Shown here piece after piece: positions 43,462 to 51,616 of a stretch of 64,000 nt of DNA. Source of the DNA: JBBDYG01 sp040901765 (GTDB lineage: Bacteria; Planctomycetota; Planctomycetia; Pirellulales; Lacipirellulaceae); NCBI GenBank assembly GCA_040901765.1, contig JBBDYG010000067.1, positions 1-64,000 on the forward strand, given 5' to 3'. The notes beneath the pieces were generated by a model. The model had not been told where the DNA came from. It saw nothing but the letters and a program-made list of their open reading frames with translations, and searched no databases. Position 1 is the first letter of the stretch, and every line of letters begins with the position of its first letter. The position numbers and the translations under genes were made by a program.

Positions 43462-45246
43462 TCACGGCGACTTCTCGTCTTCGAGCGTCAGCTCCAGATT
43501 GCGGAACCGGACTTCCATCGCGGGGCCGGAATGGATCTGCAGCGCGAAGATGCCGCGCTTGGCACCATCGGGGTCGTCCAGGTCGACGCACGGTTGGCCG
43601 TTGAGCCAGGTGCGAATCTGCGAGCCGTTAGCGGCGATTTCGTACTTGTTCCACTCGCCCGACTTGAGATGCTTCTCGCCCGATTTGTCCCATAGCAGCG
43701 CTCGGCCGTTCTCTTCGTACAGCTTGCCCCACCACGTCGGGCCGATGTCGGCTTGATAGCCTTTGATTTCCTTATAACCTTCGAGCGAATGACTGCGAAA
43801 TTGAATGCCGCTGTTGCCGTCGTTTTTCACCAGCTTGACTTCGAGGCTCAAGCGAAAGTCGCCCGCCTCCAGGTCGCTCACGAGGAACGAATTGTAGTTG
43901 AGGCCGGGGCTGCGGCCGACGATCTCGCCATTCTCGACGGACCACAGCCGCTGCTCGCCCGTCCAGCCAGTTAGATCGCGGCCGTTGAAGAAGTCGGCGG
44001 TCGGCGGTGAATCCTTCAGGCGCTTCGGCTGAGCCTGCTCCCACTTGTCGCGGTCCACCGACTCGGCCTGGTGCATCAATACGAACGTGCCTTTCTTGTT
44101 GCCAACGACAATGTCGGGCAACTTGTCGCCGTTCACGTCGCCGGCAACGACCTGCGTGCCGACGCCGGAGTTGACGTCAATGCGGTGAGGAATAAATCGC
44201 ACGCCGCCGGTATCGCGGACCGTTTGGAACCAATAGAGCACGGCCGGTTCGAGCGATCCCGGATCGTGCTCCGCATGCGCCCAATAGCGCTTGCCCGTCA
44301 CAATGTCGAGAACCCCGTCTTGATCCATGTCCACGAGGGCCAGGGCGTGCAATTGGGAAAATGCGACGCCGTAGTCGTTCTCCTCGGGGCGCTCGCCCAT
44401 GATTTTATGTTCGCGGAACGTGATTTCGCCGTTCTCCGCGACATTCTCAAACCACGCCAAGCCGTAGGCATGCGCCGCCTTGCTGGTGATCACGTCGTTG
44501 TCGCCGTCGCCGTCCACGTCGTAGGCGAACATCTGCGCGCCGCCCGGTTCGGAGAATTTCACCGGATGGTGTTTCCACATCTCTTTCGACCCGGCCGCGG
44601 GTTGCTCCCACCAGCCGCTCTTCTCGAGGATGTCGGCCCGGCCGTCGCCGTTCACGTCGCCCACGCCTAGCCCATGCGTGAAGCGCTCGTAGCCGACGTT
44701 TTCGGAGACGGCGTGAAACTCCCACGGCTGAGTGGGATCGCCCGGTATCTCCGCGTAGCCGAACCGACCGCCGGTGTGGAACACCAAGTCGGGCCGGCCG
44801 TCGCCGGTGATGTCAATTAGGTCGGGCGACTCGTTATCGACCACCGGATGAATCAGATGCCGTTGCCAATGGCCCGCTTTGCCTTGTGGGTTCTGATACC
44901 AGAACGCCTCTTTGCCCGGAAAGCCGACGACGATTACGTCGGTCCAGTTGTCGCCGTTCACGTCGTGCGCGAAGGTGAAGAAGTTGTCCGAATAGTTGGC
45001 GATATCGAATGGAGCTGGGGAGTAGATCTCCGAACGCTCGACGAACTTTGGACCCGCGTACCAAAACGGACCGGAGACGATGTCCATCGCGCCGTCTTGG
45101 TTCACGTCGAGGAACGTCGCCCCTTCGCAAAAGAATTGATCGGAAAGCTGCATCCGATCGAACGAATGGAGCGTTTTTGTCTCAGCGGCTGGGACTATAC
45201 TTGGCACCAATAAAACGAGTGCCATCACGCCTGCATGTAGTCGCAT
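43462..45246 (-). CDS. FG-GAP/VCBS propeller plus DUF1080 protein
   Basis: 594 residues from ATG 45246 (GGAG upstream); an earlier start at 45393 is unlikely. Signal peptide ends near IVPAAETK. Seven or so FG-GAP units with Asp-rich calcium loops: FLDVNQDGAMDIVSGPFW; AHDVNGDNWTDVIVV; GVGDVNGDGRADILEKS; AYDVDGDGDNDVITS. From about residue 410 a DUF1080/3-keto-disaccharide-hydrolase-like sandwich (FFNGRDLTGWTGEQRLWSVE; GNSGIQFRSHSLEGYKEIKG; IFALQIHSGPAMEVRFRNL). A planctomycete export family acting on glycans or phenolic glycosides; the activity is not established. Confidence 0.85.
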   Translation of the reverse strand: MRLHAGVMALVLLVPSIVPAAETKTLHSFDRMQLSDQFFCEGATFLDVNQDGAMDIVSGPFWYAGPKFVERSEIYSPAPFDIANYSDNFFTFAHDVNGDNWTDVIVVGFPGKEAFWYQNPQGKAGHWQRHLIHPVVDNESPDLIDITGDGRPDLVFHTGGRFGYAEIPGDPTQPWEFHAVSENVGYERFTHGLGVGDVNGDGRADILEKSGWWEQPAAGSKEMWKHHPVKFSEPGGAQMFAYDVDGDGDNDVITSKAAHAYGLAWFENVAENGEITFREHKIMGERPEENDYGVAFSQLHALALVDMDQDGVLDIVTGKRYWAHAEHDPGSLEPAVLYWFQTVRDTGGVRFIPHRIDVNSGVGTQVVAGDVNGDKLPDIVVGNKKGTFVLMHQAESVDRDKWEQAQPKRLKDSPPTADFFNGRDLTGWTGEQRLWSVENGEIVGRSPGLNYNSFLVSDLEAGDFRLSLEVKLVKNDGNSGIQFRSHSLEGYKEIKGYQADIGPTWWGKLYEENGRALLWDKSGEKHLKSGEWNKYEIAANGSQIRTWLNGQPCVDLDDPDGAKRGIFALQIHSGPAMEVRFRNLELTLEDEKSP

Positions 45247-45509
45247 GGTAATCAATGCTCCGCGCAGAATAGGAACCGGAATCGGCCGCTGGGGCCTCTG
45301 TTGGCAATGTACTCTGGCCGGCAGGGGGATGCCAGAGTTGGCGCGACGCCGCTTCGAGCCACGGGCCATCAAACGATGATCCAAACTCAACAAGCCACGA
45401 CGTGAATAGAAACAACTTGCCGCGTAGCGAGTTAAGACAATTCAAGTGCCATTCGTTCTGACACCGTTGATTTTTCCACCTTTGATTTTCCCCGTAACGT
45501 GCCCAAGTA

Positions 45510-45974
45510 TTAGCGACTTTGCATGAATGTGACATTCTCCTTATGAACGCCCCAGCCTTTGAACGTCGCATACTGAAGTTCGGGCAAGCCTGACCAACGC
45601 GGAGGCAACTTTGTCACATCGATTTTGATCTTGGTACTCTCGGCGAAGCTCTCAACTTGGTCATAAAGATTACCCGGTGCGGACGCTTGTACAATTACCC
45701 GGCTAAACCGTTTCAGGCCACTCCGTTGCACAACAAAACTTCCGCTCTCGTCGGTCATTAAGAAGTACGCCGAATTCTCGCCAAACAAAGGGTGTCGATA
45801 AAGTAATACAATAACTTTAGCGTTTGGCACGGTGCTTCCGGTTGAGCCGTCCCTTACAACACCGCCGATGTCAATCGCTGTCCAGATGGGAATCTCACCT
45901 AGTACGCCCAGTGAGTTGATCCACAAGGCAAGTCCCGCGAAAATTGTTGTCGCTGTTAAGAGCGAAACCTTCAT
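45510..45974 (-). CDS. Small exported protein with carboxypeptidase-regulatory-like domain
   Basis: 154 residues from ATG 45974 (an in-frame ATG at 46022 overlaps the end of the preceding gene). N-terminal hydrophobic segment (LLTATTIFAGLALWINSLGV). IGGVVRDGSTGSTVPNAKVI then YFLMTDESGSFVVQ is the GxVxDxxTGxxVxxAxV ... TDxxGxF pattern of CarboxypepD_reg-like domains. The C-terminus (WSGLPELQYATFKG) is unassigned. Starts 22 bases after the stop of the giant surface protein, suggesting shared transcription. Confidence 0.65.
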   Translation of the reverse strand: MKVSLLTATTIFAGLALWINSLGVLGEIPIWTAIDIGGVVRDGSTGSTVPNAKVIVLLYRHPLFGENSAYFLMTDESGSFVVQRSGLKRFSRVIVQASAPGNLYDQVESFAESTKIKIDVTKLPPRWSGLPELQYATFKGWGVHKENVTFMQSR

Positions 45975-45996
45975 TCTGTTTGACAAAGCGTCCACC

Positions 45997-48900
45997 TCAA
46001 CGGGTTGGCATCTCGAATTCAAAAAATCCCAAGAGAACTCCCAATGTCCAAACCCTCGTAGCTATCTCGCTGTGATCGTGTTCATTCGGGTTAATCATCA
46101 GAAGGGACCAATCGTCATCGATTAGACTTCCCGGCACACTAGCGCCGTGAAGAAAAGTGTTCGTTTGATACCAATTCGCATGTGCCGCAGTCCAAGGTGG
46201 AGGTTGTCTGAGAGGATGGCGATTAAGTGTTCCTGGAACGACGAAAGGGATTCCGCCGTACTCAACCGCGTCGATGTATGCAGTCGCCCGAATCGAAAAG
46301 CCGTATGGCTCTGTCCACTCCCCGTTTAGTACTACTCTGTTCAGTTCGCGGCTTAACATCCAGGTTGCCCCCCCGCCATGACTCCACCCGAATATGCCTA
46401 CCTCTGATACTTCTCGCGCCGTAACCGCGTTTCTGACTTCATCTACCGCAGGTCCGACAAATCTACCAAAGGACTCTCCGTGCGCAGCGACATCATAATA
46501 ATGCATGTCGTATCCAATAGCATAAAGGTCTTCGGCGATTCGGAATACCGATTGTTGAAATGCATTTCCTCCAAAAGCAGTTTCCCCAGAAAACCCGATA
46601 ATTACGCTCTGAAAACTGTGAAATACGAGATTGTCCAATTCGGCGTTGCTACCGGCTTCGATCAGCGTGAGTTCAGATGTGCCGTGGTTGAGCGATTGCC
46701 ACTCTGCATACACGGTCAATGTGTTGCCCGCGAAGTTCAGTGGGTTAGTCCGCCCTGTTGCTGCGTCAATGAAAATCGCGGTCCCTTTGGTAGGTGTCGT
46801 ATATAGTAAAAGAGAAGTGCCAACGTCCAGGACAAGATTCCCCATTCCAGGAAGTTGATCAATGCGAACCTCGATTAAATCGTTCTCGGTCGGAATCACC
46901 ACGTCCGTCAAATAGCGGTCTGGCGATGCGCCACCATTATCGAAGTCGCCATTGATGCGAATTCCCGGGCCAAGCGTGGGACTTTCTTCCTGGGCTTCCC
47001 TCACTGCAGTTCTTCGGAATGGGTCGTAGGTTCCCGGGCCGTGCATCGGTCGGTAGGCAGTGAGGCCCAGGCCGACGGTCAGATTCACCGTATCGACATC
47101 GGTGGTGGGGGCCGCCACTGCGACCGGAGCCACTACTCCCGCCGCGGAGAAGAGCGTGCTCTGCGGTGCTTCGATGCTTAAGCTCAACCCACCGTCGGTA
47201 CCGGCCATAAGCCCTTCGACAAAAATCTGGCTCGGGAGATCGGCGAGCAGAAAATCTTGGCCCCATTGCGGATACTCGGCAATATAAGGGATGATCTCCT
47301 CCTGTTTGTCTGCTGTCGTCCAGAGCCGAATTGCTCCATACAAGTTGGCTCCCACAAGAAACTTGGCGACGAAGTCTTCAGGCGTTACGTCGTTCCGTAA
47401 CCAATAATCGACATCGACACGCGTTAGGTCGTCTTCCCCGCGAATGGGACCGTCTAACTCCTGCCGATCTTCTGACTCGTTGTCGTTGTCATCGTCGTCG
47501 TTCAGTGCGATGAACTCTCCGTAGCCTTGATCCTCGTCCTGTTCATCGAGTCCGTCGATTGTCAAATTGGCGCGCACCGCGCTACCGACTTCAATCGTGA
47601 CGGTGGCGATGTTGCTCTCGATTGGACTGTAATTGGTTTCGTAGTACCAACTCGGGTCTGGATAATCGCGTCGAAACGTTTCCCACCATCCGTAAGGGGT
47701 ATGAATCTTGTACTGGAATGTGACGACGCCCTCGAAGCCCTCCTCTGGCACGTAGGTGAAGTCACCGGTCTCATCATCCCAGGCCCACCCAGCGTGATTT
47801 GCTGGCGGAGCTATCAATTCCAAGTTGTAGGCGTGGGGGTCATGCACTCCGTCCCCGACGTAATCGTCGCCGCCATGAGGCAGGTCACTGTTGAGTAAGA
47901 CGTTTCGCTCAAGCACGGTATCCTTTTCAGTCCACCAATGATCGTTGCGAGCTAGCGGCGTGGAATGGGCGGCCCGGTAGATATCTTCGTCGTCGGCTTT
48001 CGCGGCATCACTCGAATAGATGAGTCTATCGTGCGTGATTCCGGCACTGTCTCCTCCCTGCATTGCGAACCATCGTGTGCGGACGCTGCTTCCCGGAGCG
48101 CCGTCGTCGCTCACCTCAAACAGGAAGTTGTAGGAGGAGTACCACTCGGCGTCGATGGCCTCTTCCGTCACCGGCGGCTCGTAGTCCGGGTCGGGCTCCG
48201 GTGGAAACCAGCTAAGCTTCCATTGCGGCGAACTCGGATTGGACGTGTCGAGGTAGACGCTCGCTCCTGGTGGTTTCGTTATCAGCGTGACGTTAAGGTC
48301 TTTGTGGGCGGTCTCCAATGGATGACCGGCGCCATCGCCAAGCGGTAAATCGTAAGTGTATCCAGGGATAAGCAAAGTATCGTAGCTGTCGGGAGGCGCC
48401 CAATTGTAATCTTGAAGCGTAATGTTAAACGTCTTCTCATCGGTCGATTGAGATGCGTCTGTCACCGTGATTGTTGCTTCATACGTGCCAGCCTCCCAGT
48501 AGTATCCTGCCGCCAACCAGAACACGCCGCCAGCCACGCCGTATTTATTGCTGGGAATGGCCTGAGTATCGATTAAGACCTCGAAATTTAATGAGCCGTA
48601 GTCAGTTTCGACGTCATCAGCGATGACACGAAATGCGATTCCCTGATCTCGGCGTGCGGTAACGTCGCTGATCGAATCCAGCTTCGGCGCATGATTGTCA
48701 TCATTTAAGTCCGGCTCGTAAAAATCGTGGCCGTTACCGCCGGTGTAGTCATCGTTGCCCAGGTCGCCCTGCAGAAAATCGTTTCCATCGCCGCCATCGA
48801 GCGTGTCGTTTCCGCCGCCGCCATACAGTTTGTCATCGCCCAACTCGCCAAACAGGAAATCGGCGGCCGCACCTCCGATCAGCGTATCGTTACCGTCGCC

Positions 48901-51015
48901 GCCAAAGAGGCGGGCGATTTCCGCAAAAGCGGCATCGACTGCTAGGACGTCGTCACCGTCTTCTCCATACACGCGGACCTCTAGTGCCCCGGTCAGGTCG
49001 ATTTCCATCTCGCCGAATGCGCTGTGGGTAACTTCGGTAGACGAAACGGTGATCGTATCGCTCGCATCGGTGCCGTAGATTTCGACGGAACCATCGGGAA
49101 GCTCGCGAATCCAGGCTTCGGTGGCTCCGATGTCGACATTCGTGCCCAATATGCGTGGCAACGCTATGCCGCGTTGGTCGAATAGAAGTGGATCGTCGTT
49201 CGGGTCCAGTGCTAATGCGCTATTTCCGGCGTTGACTGCCGGGCTGTCGGGCAGTAGCGAGTGTGTCTTTGTGAGGCCGCCGTTGTCGCCGAGCGGGGCG
49301 AGTCTGGGGTCGAGCGCCGTGGTGATGCCGATGAGATTGGCGTTGCCCGTTGGGAACATTTCATCGCCGTCGTAACCAATTAGGTTGTTAGAGCTCTCCG
49401 AATCAAAAATGCCACTGACATCGTTTGTCACAACTTCTAGTTCCACAAAGCTCCCGGCCACGATGGTGTTATGCATCGTCATAGCCCCATCACTCATTAG
49501 AACTCCAGCGTTGTCCATAGCAGCGCTGTTTTCGTAAATTGTGCTATTGACAATTCTGGCCGTTCCGGTCGTGATGACCATGACGCCCGCCATAGAAGCG
49601 CCATAGTTCTTGGAGATTGTACTGTTAATGATTTGTACTGATTCATGCTCTCCAATGTGCTGAACCCCACTATAGAATCCATCGTTGTCACTAATTGTGC
49701 TTCCGGTGATGTTCAGAAAAGCTCCAATTGCAAGTACCCCGCCGAGGCCCCAAGTGCCGTCGTTGTTTTCTATAGTGCTATCGATGATCGTAAGTGATCC
49801 TCCGCCGGAATAGACGGTTCCACCGCCGTCGTCATTCAGATTGCCAGTGATAACGAGTCGTTCGAGTGTTAGGTCGGAATCGAAGGACTCGATTGCTCCT
49901 CCTGTGTAGCCGCCGAACCCGCCGGTCAATGTGAGATCAGTGATGTTGACCGTGGCATCCTCAATTGAGAATGGTCGGATAAACGGAAACTCAACGCCAT
50001 TTGCGTCGATTGTGAGCAGGTCCGCGCCCAGACCCCAGATCGTCACGTCGCTGTCGATCGCAAGCGAGCCCAGTAGACTGTCCAGTACGATTGTGCCGAC
50101 TAGGTTTGGATCGAATTCGATCGTATCTTCTCCATCGAGCGCCGCAGCAATCGCGATCGCTTCGCGGAGGCTGAGATTTCCAGGACCGTGATACCCGTCA
50201 TGTTCGTCTTCCAGCGTCGTCACCACAATTGACGCGCCGAACTCGAATGCGCCGATATCAACGAAGCTCCCCATGACGCGCGTGAATCCCGCCCCGCGCT
50301 GATCGTATTCGAGCGAGATGCCATCGGCATCATTGGCCTTGTCATTGTCGCCATTTTCAATGGCGTAGCTCGTTGCCAGCAGGGCATGCATCTGCGTCGG
50401 GCCGCCGTAATTGCCTAATGCAGTCAAGCCGGGATCGGCACTGCCGATAACGATGTTCTCGTCGTCGTTGAAGACCGTGTTGTTAGGCACTCCAATCAGG
50501 TTGTGCGAACTGCTGGTGACGAAACCTAGACCGCTCAAATCGCCTGGGGTTGATCCACCCCCAGTATTACCCGCGACGATCGTGTTATGCAAAGTGACTC
50601 TCTGTAGTGAACCCACCTGTATGCCGCCGGCTGATCCTCCGCTTGTGTTGCTCGTGACAGTGCTATTGATTATTTCGGTGTAGTTGCTCAACCAAATCGC
50701 GCCCCCTGAAGCATCACTGTGGTTTCCAGAAAAGGTGCTATTCACGAGCCTTGTCGGCGTAGAAACCGTTCCAGAATTGGCATGGATTGCGCCGCCGGTT
50801 GCTGCATCATTCTGATCAAATGTGCTGTTACGGATTACGAGCGACCCGCCGGTTGAATAGAGACCACCACCCTGAGTATTCGCGACGTTGCCATGAAGTT
50901 CAACTCCATCCAGAATCAGACGCCCGCCGCCATTGTAGATTCCACCACCACGGCTGTCGGGACCGCCATCATCGTTCGCGTAGCCGTCGATAATTGAGAT
51001 GCCTGCAATTGTCAC
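45997..51015 (-). CDS. Giant surface protein, main body: beta-helix, calcium repeats, hydrolase-like C-terminus
   Basis: The open segment starts at an internal Met; the same frame continues upstream past one TAA (51073-51075) to the N-terminal exon-like part at 51450. Order: right-handed beta-helix repeats (NSTFSGNHSDASGGAIWLSN; NSTISKNYGASMAGVMVITT) in the first third; RTX-like calcium repeats (GGDGNDTLIGG, GGGGNDTLDGGDGNDFLQGD; nt about 48920-48730); cadherin/Ig-like regions; and a C-terminal region with a GWSHGGG nucleophile elbow (Ser codon 46381-46383), DAVEYG and HDHSEIA, as in an alpha/beta-hydrolase. Extracellular, probably adhesive or degradative. Confidence 0.75.
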   Translation of the reverse strand: MTIAGISIIDGYANDDGGPDSRGGGIYNGGGRLILDGVELHGNVANTQGGGLYSTGGSLVIRNSTFDQNDAATGGAIHANSGTVSTPTRLVNSTFSGNHSDASGGAIWLSNYTEIINSTVTSNTSGGSAGGIQVGSLQRVTLHNTIVAGNTGGGSTPGDLSGLGFVTSSSHNLIGVPNNTVFNDDENIVIGSADPGLTALGNYGGPTQMHALLATSYAIENGDNDKANDADGISLEYDQRGAGFTRVMGSFVDIGAFEFGASIVVTTLEDEHDGYHGPGNLSLREAIAIAAALDGEDTIEFDPNLVGTIVLDSLLGSLAIDSDVTIWGLGADLLTIDANGVEFPFIRPFSIEDATVNITDLTLTGGFGGYTGGAIESFDSDLTLERLVITGNLNDDGGGTVYSGGGSLTIIDSTIENNDGTWGLGGVLAIGAFLNITGSTISDNDGFYSGVQHIGEHESVQIINSTISKNYGASMAGVMVITTGTARIVNSTIYENSAAMDNAGVLMSDGAMTMHNTIVAGSFVELEVVTNDVSGIFDSESSNNLIGYDGDEMFPTGNANLIGITTALDPRLAPLGDNGGLTKTHSLLPDSPAVNAGNSALALDPNDDPLLFDQRGIALPRILGTNVDIGATEAWIRELPDGSVEIYGTDASDTITVSSTEVTHSAFGEMEIDLTGALEVRVYGEDGDDVLAVDAAFAEIARLFGGDGNDTLIGGAAADFLFGELGDDKLYGGGGNDTLDGGDGNDFLQGDLGNDDYTGGNGHDFYEPDLNDDNHAPKLDSISDVTARRDQGIAFRVIADDVETDYGSLNFEVLIDTQAIPSNKYGVAGGVFWLAAGYYWEAGTYEATITVTDASQSTDEKTFNITLQDYNWAPPDSYDTLLIPGYTYDLPLGDGAGHPLETAHKDLNVTLITKPPGASVYLDTSNPSSPQWKLSWFPPEPDPDYEPPVTEEAIDAEWYSSYNFLFEVSDDGAPGSSVRTRWFAMQGGDSAGITHDRLIYSSDAAKADDEDIYRAAHSTPLARNDHWWTEKDTVLERNVLLNSDLPHGGDDYVGDGVHDPHAYNLELIAPPANHAGWAWDDETGDFTYVPEEGFEGVVTFQYKIHTPYGWWETFRRDYPDPSWYYETNYSPIESNIATVTIEVGSAVRANLTIDGLDEQDEDQGYGEFIALNDDDDNDNESEDRQELDGPIRGEDDLTRVDVDYWLRNDVTPEDFVAKFLVGANLYGAIRLWTTADKQEEIIPYIAEYPQWGQDFLLADLPSQIFVEGLMAGTDGGLSLSIEAPQSTLFSAAGVVAPVAVAAPTTDVDTVNLTVGLGLTAYRPMHGPGTYDPFRRTAVREAQEESPTLGPGIRINGDFDNGGASPDRYLTDVVIPTENDLIEVRIDQLPGMGNLVLDVGTSLLLYTTPTKGTAIFIDAATGRTNPLNFAGNTLTVYAEWQSLNHGTSELTLIEAGSNAELDNLVFHSFQSVIIGFSGETAFGGNAFQQSVFRIAEDLYAIGYDMHYYDVAAHGESFGRFVGPAVDEVRNAVTAREVSEVGIFGWSHGGGATWMLSRELNRVVLNGEWTEPYGFSIRATAYIDAVEYGGIPFVVPGTLNRHPLRQPPPWTAAHANWYQTNTFLHGASVPGSLIDDDWSLLMINPNEHDHSEIATRVWTLGVLLGFFEFEMPTR

Positions 51016-51072
51016 GTCGTGGTTGTAAGCGATTTCGAAGACGCGAACGGCTTCTCCGCCGCTGATGTCAAG

Positions 51073-51450
51073 TTACCCGGCGCCTGGCCCATCAATTGTC
51101 AAACTGCTGTTTAACGCCAACTGGGTTTCCAGAGTGATCGTCTTTTGCGAATCGAACACCAGTGGATCAAACGTGATCGTGTCGGCACCGCTGCCCGTGT
51201 GGCCAAGGTCAGTTGTCGTATTGCCGTTCGCTGCTGCGACCGCCTCGCGAAGTGTGACATAGCCATCGCCGAGTGGAGTGTTGTTCGCCGTGCTGTTAAC
51301 CACGAGCACGGCCAGCATGTGCCGGGCTTCGAGCGGCTCGAACCGCGGCCGGCGGGATCGCTCGCCGTGCTGGTGCCGCTGTTTGCGTTTTCGCTTGAGG
51401 CCGAGTTGCGTGGAAATCGTGGTCCAAGAAATCGGAAAGCGGCGCATCAC
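51073..51450 (-). CDS. Giant surface protein, N-terminal segment (LEPR, CSLREA-like)
   Basis: 125 codons from the ATG at 51450 to TAA 51073-51075, in the same frame as the main body. Contains the planctomycete LEPR-like block (RPRFEPLEARHMLAVLVVNS) followed by GDGYVTLREAVAAANGN, the CSLREA-like start of beta-helix surface proteins, and ITLETQLALNSSLTIDGPGA leading straight into the stop. The next codons (LDISGGEAVRVFEIAYNHDV) continue the expected beta-helix, so the TAA is a nonsense codon, a sequencing error, or a recoded codon. Confidence 0.7.
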   Translation of the reverse strand: MMRRFPISWTTISTQLGLKRKRKQRHQHGERSRRPRFEPLEARHMLAVLVVNSTANNTPLGDGYVTLREAVAAANGNTTTDLGHTGSGADTITFDPLVFDSQKTITLETQLALNSSLTIDGPGAG

Positions 51451-51616
51451 GGTTTCCTCGCAAGAGGACGGGGCAACGGGACGGCAGCGATTCTACTGCC
51501 GTCGCCCGGCGGTACAAGTAGCCCAATCACGAATTTCAAGCTAGCACGGACCGGTTGGCGCTAACCCGCCCCTGCGGTCCTGGGTCGGCAACCGCTCAAC
51601 CGCCCGAACCGATTCT

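Noticed and set aside
48730..48920. Regular 27-base periodicity considered as a DNA repeat
   Set aside because: It reflects nonapeptide RTX-type calcium repeats in the coding sequence.
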